This document shows, piece by piece, positions 59,043-64,000 of a stretch of 64,000 nucleotides of DNA; position 1 is the first letter of the stretch, and each line of letters begins with the position of its first letter. This DNA comes from Serratia marcescens (lineage in GTDB: Bacteria > Pseudomonadota > Gammaproteobacteria > Enterobacterales > Enterobacteriaceae), in the NCBI GenBank assembly GCA_015548865.1, contig JADMXW010000002.1, positions 209,107-273,106 of the forward strand, read 5' to 3'. Under the pieces are notes generated by a model. That model had not been told where the DNA came from and ran no database searches. It saw nothing but the letters and a program-made list of their open reading frames with translations. Position numbers and translations under genes: made by a program.

Positions 59043-59804
59043 CTACCTCCCCCCCGATTCCCAGAAAACAACCCTGCGTTGTAACCAGCGTACACTTTGT
59101 GCGCCACACAACCCGATCAATGCCAGCAAGAACACGCCCGCAAACAGAGTGGACAAACTCATGTTCACAGAACTGGACGCTATCAAATACCCCAAACCAC
59201 TCTGTGCAGATAAAAATTCAGCCACAACCGCACCAATTAATGCTAACGCCACACCAATCTGCAATCCGGCAAAAATATCGCCTGCCGCTGAAGGCAACTT
59301 TACATGAAACAATAAATAATAACGGGATGCCGAAAATGCACGACAGGTATCCAGTAATTCAACATCGGTACGGCGAATACCATTAACGGTGTTGACAAAC
59401 AGAGGGAAAAAACAAACCAACGTTACCAGCACAATTTTAGATGCCACGCCAAAACCGAACCAGACGAGAATAATCGGCCCCAATGCCACTTTGGGTGTGG
59501 CTTGTAGCGCAATCAGCAATGGATAGACAAAGCGTTCAAACATCTGCGACTCCGCCAGCACGATGCCAAGCAGAACCGCCAGCAAACTGCCGATGATATA
59601 TCCAGCCAACGTTTCACCCACTGTCATCGCAATATGCGGCCACAGGCTCTGATCGCTAAATCCATCGCGTAATGCGCGGAACACGGCTGCAGGCGGAGGC
59701 AGAAGATAATCGGGAACGGAAAATAGACGTACAGACACATCCCAAATAAGCACCAATACAGCAAGACTCACCAAGGGGAATAACAGGGAGAAAAGTCTAT
59801 GCAT
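59043..59804 (-). CDS. ABC transporter permease, SsuC/TauC type
   Basis: Inner-membrane permease of an aliphatic sulfonate/nitrate/taurine-type importer. From the ATG at 59804, inside the end of the ATPase gene, the product has 253 residues with about six transmembrane helices and the EAA loop (LLDTCRAFSASRYYLLFHVKLPSAAGDIFAGL near 160-190). Overlaps the ATPase gene by 8 nt. The substrate is unknown. Last gene of the four-gene operon. Confidence 0.92.
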   Translation of the reverse strand: MHRLFSLLFPLVSLAVLVLIWDVSVRLFSVPDYLLPPPAAVFRALRDGFSDQSLWPHIAMTVGETLAGYIIGSLLAVLLGIVLAESQMFERFVYPLLIALQATPKVALGPIILVWFGFGVASKIVLVTLVCFFPLFVNTVNGIRRTDVELLDTCRAFSASRYYLLFHVKLPSAAGDIFAGLQIGVALALIGAVVAEFLSAQSGLGYLIASSSVNMSLSTLFAGVFLLALIGLCGAQSVRWLQRRVVFWESGGR

Positions 59805-60555
59805 GGGTGAAATATCTCCGTAAATGCTGGCACAGTGCCATAAACTCATCATTAGCCAGCGTATCCAATGTGCGCGATCGGGGCAGTGGAACTGTCACAC
59901 TCTCAATAATGCGCCCGGGACGAGGCGACATCACCAACACCCGATCGGCAAGAAATACCGCTTCCTGAATACTGTGGGTAATGAACAACACAGATTTGCG
60001 CTGTTGCTCCCAAATGCGTTGGAGTTCCAGCATCAAGAATTCGCGTGACAGGGCATCCAGAGCGGCAAAGGGTTCATCCATCAACAATAAGTCAGGATCG
60101 TGTAGCAACATCCGCGCGATGCCGACTCGCTGTTGCATCCCCCCGGAAAGCTCAAAGGGATAATCGCTCGCAAAGTCGACCAGGCCGACCAGATCAAGTA
60201 ATTGTCGTGCTCGCACTCGGGCTGATGCATCTGACAACCCCAACGTGCGCGCTGGAAGCAGCACGTTATCCAATACCGTTTTCCAGGGCAGCAAATTGGG
60301 CTTCTGAAATACCACCCCTGTGTGTCGGCTTGGTCCGACGACAGTTCGAGAGGCCACCTGTACGTGTCCTGATGTGGCGGACATAAGTCCCGCAGCAAGC
60401 TTAAGGATAGTGGACTTGCCGCATCCGGAGGGGCCCAGTAACGCGACAAACTCCCCCGTCTCTACCCGTAAATCAACCTCAGTCAGCGCGTTGATTTCTC
60501 CTCTGCGCGTTGCATAGGTCAGGCTGACATCTCGCAGTTCCAGCGCAGCAGTCAT
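59797..60555 (-). CDS. ABC transporter ATP-binding protein, SsuB/TauB type
   Basis: ATPase of the same importer, 252 residues. Walker A GPSGCGKS (about 40-47), Q-loop FQKPNLLPWKTV, signature LSGGMQQR (about 135-142), Walker B LLLMDEPFAALD and switch His in FITHSIQEA are intact. The family's known members drive sulfonate, taurine or nitrate/cyanate import. It overlaps the hydrolase gene by 4 nt (ATGA). Confidence 0.95.
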   Translation of the reverse strand: MTAALELRDVSLTYATRRGEINALTEVDLRVETGEFVALLGPSGCGKSTILKLAAGLMSATSGHVQVASRTVVGPSRHTGVVFQKPNLLPWKTVLDNVLLPARTLGLSDASARVRARQLLDLVGLVDFASDYPFELSGGMQQRVGIARMLLHDPDLLLMDEPFAALDALSREFLMLELQRIWEQQRKSVLFITHSIQEAVFLADRVLVMSPRPGRIIESVTVPLPRSRTLDTLANDEFMALCQHLRRYFTHA

Positions 60556-61859
60556 GCTTTCGCCCCAGATGTCGCCGTTGCCGCAGACAGAAATGCCAGT
60601 ACGCGCTGCCAGCTATGCCGGTTAGCCCGAGCATTGGCAAGCGGTGTCCCGCCTCCATCAATCACTACTCCTGCGACCGGATGCACTTTGGCAATCTCCG
60701 TTGTCGGGAGGAACGGGAATCCGATGGCATGTCCGGCATGCTCGTTGCGCAGATGCTCGACGGGCCAAGGGTGCTGTTTATCCGCCAGAGTCGTGACGAT
60801 GCGTTCACAATAATCCGATGATGGCCAGAATCCGTCATCAGTACCTGAAATCAACAGCACAGGGCCGGTAATGCGTTCTACCGGAATACGTGCTGCAGCC
60901 AAACTCGCTGCATCACGCAGAACCGCGACAAACGCCGGAGCCTGACGAATAGGTGCACCGGGTTGTGGCGGGTGATCGAAGGCGTGCCAGTCTGTTTCAG
61001 GGTTACCCTGCCAAACATTACAAAGCGGTTGCCCACGCCAAGTCCAGGCAGTGGCATCCCGAGGTTCATCAGGGCGGCCTGCTCGCAGGGTGCCATGCAC
61101 CACGGCACTGGGAACATAGCCAATTACCGCAGAGACGCGTTCGGGAAATATCGCGCCCAGCAGCAGAGCCAGTTCACCACCGCGAGAATGCCCAGCCACG
61201 GCGATAAACCCATTTTTCGGCTGCAACGTCTCCACCGCCCAATCAAGCGCCTGCTGAAAATACTCCAGCGGTGTAGCAGAAATAAAATCAGGCCTTCCCG
61301 GCGCGTTAAAATACGCCAGCGCCAGCCCGCTATACCCGTGAGCGGCGAACAGTGCAGCACGTTGCTCAGGCGTTCCTCCGCCAGAACCATTAAGAACAAT
61401 GACCAATGGATGAGGGCCAGCACCTTCTGGGGTAAACAGGGTTGCAGAAAGTCCATTGGCGCGAATTTCCTGACGCGTCACGCCCGGCGCCAGCAAACGT
61501 TGGATCAATGTCGTTTCAGCCATTGCGCCAGTGGCATCTTCCACACGTAATGTGACATGGTGGGCGTCAAGGCTATCGCTTAAGGCCGGATTAACCCGTT
61601 CAGACACCAGACGCAGCGACCAGACAGGCGCCATCGGTTCAGCATCGAGCCAGTCACCAGACAAGGGGATGGCGGTTTCCAGATCCAGCACGCCGTCATC
61701 TCCAACGTCAAAAACAGCATCACTGTGCCAGACACTGCCATCCGTATGGGTAAAATCGGCTATAAATCGCACCCGACCAGGGGCAAGTCCGTCAGCACGA
61801 ATCTTGCGCGACACATCAATCAGGCCATCCGGCGTATCTATTCTTAACGTCGCGCTCAT
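60552..61859 (-). CDS. BAAT / acyl-CoA thioesterase-like alpha/beta hydrolase
   Basis: A 435-residue two-domain protein resembling the bile acid-CoA:amino acid N-acyltransferase / acyl-CoA thioesterase I-II family. An N-terminal beta-sandwich-like part (about 1-125, with the SDAVFDVGDDGVLDLE stretch) precedes an alpha/beta hydrolase domain. Likely triad: S225 in GHSRGG, D341 or D342 in SGTDDGFW, H377 in NEHAGHAIG. The nucleophile is Ser, as in thioesterases; mammalian BAAT uses Cys. It is embedded in an importer operon, overlapping both neighbours by 4 nt, so it probably acts on the imported compound or its CoA ester. The substrate is unknown. Confidence 0.85.
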   Translation of the reverse strand: MSATLRIDTPDGLIDVSRKIRADGLAPGRVRFIADFTHTDGSVWHSDAVFDVGDDGVLDLETAIPLSGDWLDAEPMAPVWSLRLVSERVNPALSDSLDAHHVTLRVEDATGAMAETTLIQRLLAPGVTRQEIRANGLSATLFTPEGAGPHPLVIVLNGSGGGTPEQRAALFAAHGYSGLALAYFNAPGRPDFISATPLEYFQQALDWAVETLQPKNGFIAVAGHSRGGELALLLGAIFPERVSAVIGYVPSAVVHGTLRAGRPDEPRDATAWTWRGQPLCNVWQGNPETDWHAFDHPPQPGAPIRQAPAFVAVLRDAASLAAARIPVERITGPVLLISGTDDGFWPSSDYCERIVTTLADKQHPWPVEHLRNEHAGHAIGFPFLPTTEIAKVHPVAGVVIDGGGTPLANARANRHSWQRVLAFLSAATATSGAKA

Positions 61860-62920
61860 TTGGCTTCCTCCGCCCGGATTTTCAAGGCCGCCTTATCGAA
61901 GTCATCAAATGCCGTAATGAATGCGTTAGAAAAAATACGTTCTACTGGCACATCTGCACTTGGAAACTCCCCATTTTTTGCCATAGCGCTGATCGCAGCT
62001 TGGATTACCGGCAGATCGTACTCCCCCGGCGTACGGCGTGAGCCATCTTCCCGATACAACGTGCGTTGCAAACGGCGGGAGAGTAGCGTCTTCGCCTCCT
62101 CTAGCCCTTTGCCTTCTGCATCAGCAGGTTTGCTTTCGGGATATTGCCGCCAAAAGGCCCGCACGCAGAACTCAGGGTTCACCTCACAGACGTATTGTGC
62201 TTCGGTATAGGCAAGACCGAAGCGCCGAATCAGATCGGGATGTTCTTTAAAGGTATCCTCATGCGCGATAAACCCGTTGCCAGGGGTTTCCTGAAAGACA
62301 TCGGGGTATGCAATACGGCGGATTTTTGTTCCGGTAAACTCAAAAATATCACCCCAACTGCTGTTATAGTTCAGCGCATCCACCTGCTTGCTGCGCAGTG
62401 CCTGAAAGCCAGAACCCAGCACACCAACAGCAACAAACTCAACGTTTTTACCCGGCTCAAGACCGGCTACCCGTAAAGCAGCACGGCTGTTTGGTATCGT
62501 GCCCCACGTCAGTGCGCCAACACCGATTTTTTTATCCTTCAAATCAGATAACGTTTTAATGGGAGAATCCGCCAGCACGGTATATTCCATCGTCTGGGCG
62601 GGAGTGCCGTTATAAAAATAACGCAGTGGCAACGGATCTTTCCCGTTGAAATAACTTGAAATTACGGGTTCCGATACCGGATAACCAAAAGTAACCCGTT
62701 TACTGGCCACCTGCGGCAGCAATGCACCCGCACCTTGAAATACAATCAGTTTGACAGACAGATTCTGTTCTTTAAACAACCCCAGTTCCTGGGCTGCAGC
62801 ATAAGGCGCTCCGTCATGGACCGCCGGCGGGATCGCTAATGCGATAGTGACTTCATCCAGCGCTTGCGCCTGGGAAACACCCACAAATATGAGAGATAAC
62901 AATGACCACTTCAAACGCAT
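61856..62920 (-). CDS. ABC transporter periplasmic substrate-binding protein, SsuA/TauA (NMT1) type
   Basis: Periplasmic binding protein of 354 residues from the ATG at 62920, which follows AAGGGG by 5 nt; a GTG at 62926 is less likely. A signal peptide (about 1-20, ending SQA-QAL) precedes two lobes with the NMT1/SsuA pattern (AQELGLFKEQNLSVKLIVFQG, then DLKDKKIGVGALTWG). The product ends with a longer helical tail. First gene of the operon; the ligand cannot be deduced. Divergent from a GntR regulator. Confidence 0.92.
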   Translation of the reverse strand: MRLKWSLLSLIFVGVSQAQALDEVTIALAIPPAVHDGAPYAAAQELGLFKEQNLSVKLIVFQGAGALLPQVASKRVTFGYPVSEPVISSYFNGKDPLPLRYFYNGTPAQTMEYTVLADSPIKTLSDLKDKKIGVGALTWGTIPNSRAALRVAGLEPGKNVEFVAVGVLGSGFQALRSKQVDALNYNSSWGDIFEFTGTKIRRIAYPDVFQETPGNGFIAHEDTFKEHPDLIRRFGLAYTEAQYVCEVNPEFCVRAFWRQYPESKPADAEGKGLEEAKTLLSRRLQRTLYREDGSRRTPGEYDLPVIQAAISAMAKNGEFPSADVPVERIFSNAFITAFDDFDKAALKIRAEEAK

Positions 62921-63021
62921 ATACACCCCTTGCTCAATAGGTTTCCTATGCGGAAAGGTAAAACGGTGGCCAGTAAATCAGAACGAATAACTTTATCTAA
63001 TAATGTGCATATCTTGGATGA

Positions 63022-63037
63022 AGTGAGATGCCCACAG
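63022..63037. repeat. Candidate GntR operator, copy A
   Basis: AGTGAGATGCCCACAG. The core GTGAGATGCCCAC is a near-palindrome with one mismatch. It lies about 100 nt upstream of the substrate-binding protein gene, facing it. Confidence 0.6.
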
Positions 63038-63188
63038 TGGGCCGCAAAAATAAAACGCTGAATATCTTTTATATATCCGCTGAGCACCTCAGTTAATGCA
63101 AATAATAACATTCCATTGCTGATTTAATTATTAGTTTAGTCCTCGGCACTGCGACAGAATGAGCCCATTAAGGTATTCAATGTGACGC

Positions 63189-63204
63189 AGTGAGATGCTC
63201 ACAG
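63189..63204. repeat. Candidate GntR operator, copy B
   Basis: AGTGAGATGCTCACAG, with a perfect palindromic core GTGAG-ATG-CTCAC. It ends 21 nt upstream of the GntR start codon, a good place for autoregulation, and differs from copy A at one base. Confidence 0.62.
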
Positions 63205-63225
63205 AAGTGAACTGAGAGGACCAGA

Positions 63226-63924
63226 GTGACCCTTTCCTTATCTTTAAGCGACCATGTCTATCACACGATTCGCCGCGATATTCTAACGTGCCGTCTATTA
63301 CCAGGATCGCTGGTAACCGAGTCCGAAATGATGGAGCGCTACCCGTCAGGGAAAAGCACCATCAGGTTGGCGCTGACTCGCCTGAGCCAGGAAAAGCTGG
63401 TGATTTCACGCCCGCGCAAAGGTTACCGTATCGCCCCGGTGACCCTGCAAGACGTGGAAGAAATCTTCACCGTCCGTGCTGCGCTGGAACCACTGGCCGC
63501 ACGTCTGGCTGTCGGCAAAGTCGATATTGATCTACTCAAAACACTTGAAGCACAGTGCCGAGTTGAAGTTGCTGCACCGCTATCGACGCGGATTGACGTG
63601 TTTATGAACGCCAATAAACGATTTCATTTAACCATTGCCGAAGCCACGGGTAACAGCCATTTAATCCGCACCCTTTCAGGGTTAATGGATGAAATGGCGC
63701 GACTAGTGGCATTAGGTTTTAACGTACAACGCGTTAAGCCAGAAATAAAACACGATCATAATGCCATGATTGATGCGTTTATTGCCGGTGATGTCAAACG
63801 GGTCGAATTTATCGCTCGCCGTCATATTGAAACATTCCAAGCCATGACATTGGAAAAAATCTACGCCACGTTAAGCAAAGAAGGCACGCTATTACCCGTA
63901 TTGCCACGGGAGATATTTGAATGA
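63226..63924 (+). CDS. GntR-family regulator, FCD (FadR) subfamily
   Basis: Regulator of 232 residues: N-terminal winged HTH (about 8-72, LTRLSQEKLVISRPRKGYRI) and a C-terminal FCD ligand-binding domain (about 80-215) with the expected metal-binding His residues in RFHLTIAEATGNSHLIRTL and HDHNAMIDAFIAGD. The start is a GTG preceded by GAGAGGA. It probably responds to the imported compound or a breakdown product. The stop overlaps the next ABC gene by ATGA. Confidence 0.92.
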   Translation: MTLSLSLSDHVYHTIRRDILTCRLLPGSLVTESEMMERYPSGKSTIRLALTRLSQEKLVISRPRKGYRIAPVTLQDVEEIFTVRAALEPLAARLAVGKVDIDLLKTLEAQCRVEVAAPLSTRIDVFMNANKRFHLTIAEATGNSHLIRTLSGLMDEMARLVALGFNVQRVKPEIKHDHNAMIDAFIAGDVKRVEFIARRHIETFQAMTLEKIYATLSKEGTLLPVLPREIFE

Positions 63925-64000
63925 ATACATCCTTACTTTCCGCCCCAAAAGACAGTATTGAATTACGCGGCGTCAGTAAATCGTTTGCCAGCCAGAAGGT
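63921..64000 (+). CDS. ABC transporter ATP-binding protein (partial, cut by window end)
   Basis: The first 26 codons of an ORF that starts inside the GntR stop codon. The visible part (MNTSLLSAPKDSIELRGVSK, then SFASQK) is the N-terminal beta strand of an ABC ATPase just before Walker A, similar in type to SsuB/TauB. It may begin a second importer co-transcribed with the regulator; the rest lies outside the window. Confidence 0.75.
   Translation, partial: MNTSLLSAPKDSIELRGVSKSFASQK

Larger units (their letters stand above)
62927..63225. promoter_or_regulatory. Divergent promoter region of ABC operon and GntR regulator
   Basis: A 299-bp gap between the substrate-binding protein gene and the GntR gene. 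It carries a 16-nt sequence twice, at 63022-63037 and 63189-63204, 15 of 16 bases identical, one near each gene start; see the separate entries. No ORF with a good ribosome site is seen. Confidence 0.6.

Overview
The window looks like the chromosome of a plant-associated or environmental gamma-proteobacterium of the order Enterobacterales, most likely in or near the Pectobacteriaceae (Pectobacterium, Dickeya, Brenneria and relatives). The evidence is enterobacterial protein sequence throughout (FlhD, CheA, CheY and Tsr-like receptors close to the E. coli proteins), a base composition near 50% G+C, and a single contiguous fli-flg-flh-che-mot cluster of about 44 kb. E. coli K-12 splits these genes into three loci. 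The genus is inferred, not shown.

Positions 1-15.8 kb hold the filament and basal-body half: two tandem flagellin genes (the left one cut by the window edge), fliDST, fliE facing left, and fliFGHIJK and fliLMNOPQR facing right. Positions 15.9-28 kb hold flgLK, flgJIHGFEDCB, then flgA and flgMN on the other strand. Positions 27.9-44.1 kb, all on the minus strand, hold flhE-flhA-flhB, cheZYBR, two amino-acid-type chemoreceptors, cheW-cheA, motB-motA and the master regulator flhCD. The regulatory hierarchy can be read from the DNA: a CRP-type site upstream of flhD, an FlhDC-type box between flgA and flgB, and sigma-28 promoters (TAAA-type -35, 11-nt spacer, GCCGATAA-type -10) before both flagellins, fliD, flgM, flgK, motA (inside flhC) and possibly the distal receptor gene.

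Positions 44.7-50.7 kb are accessory: a YqhD-type aldehyde reductase preceded by a possible 25-codon leader ORF, a DMT-family exporter, a third chemoreceptor with a C-terminal WETF tail, an HxlR regulator divergent from a flavodoxin-like quinone reductase, and two small unknown proteins. Positions 50.8-56.0 kb are a four-gene chaperone-usher fimbrial operon (pilin, chaperone, usher, two-domain adhesin) on the minus strand. An AT-rich 845-bp gap separates it from two tandem, paralogous TdcA-like LysR regulators.

Positions 59.0-62.9 kb are a tightly overlapping operon for an SsuABC/TauABC-type importer. It contains an alpha/beta hydrolase resembling the bile-acid-CoA:amino-acid acyltransferase / acyl-CoA thioesterase family. 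A divergent GntR/FCD regulator follows, overlapping the start of another ABC ATPase gene at the right edge. The hydrolase-importer module is the least conventional piece. The rest is mostly well-known biology, with a few unusual details: a twin flagellin with an identical N-terminal region, an Asn/Ser-rich MotB tail and a repeated candidate operator.
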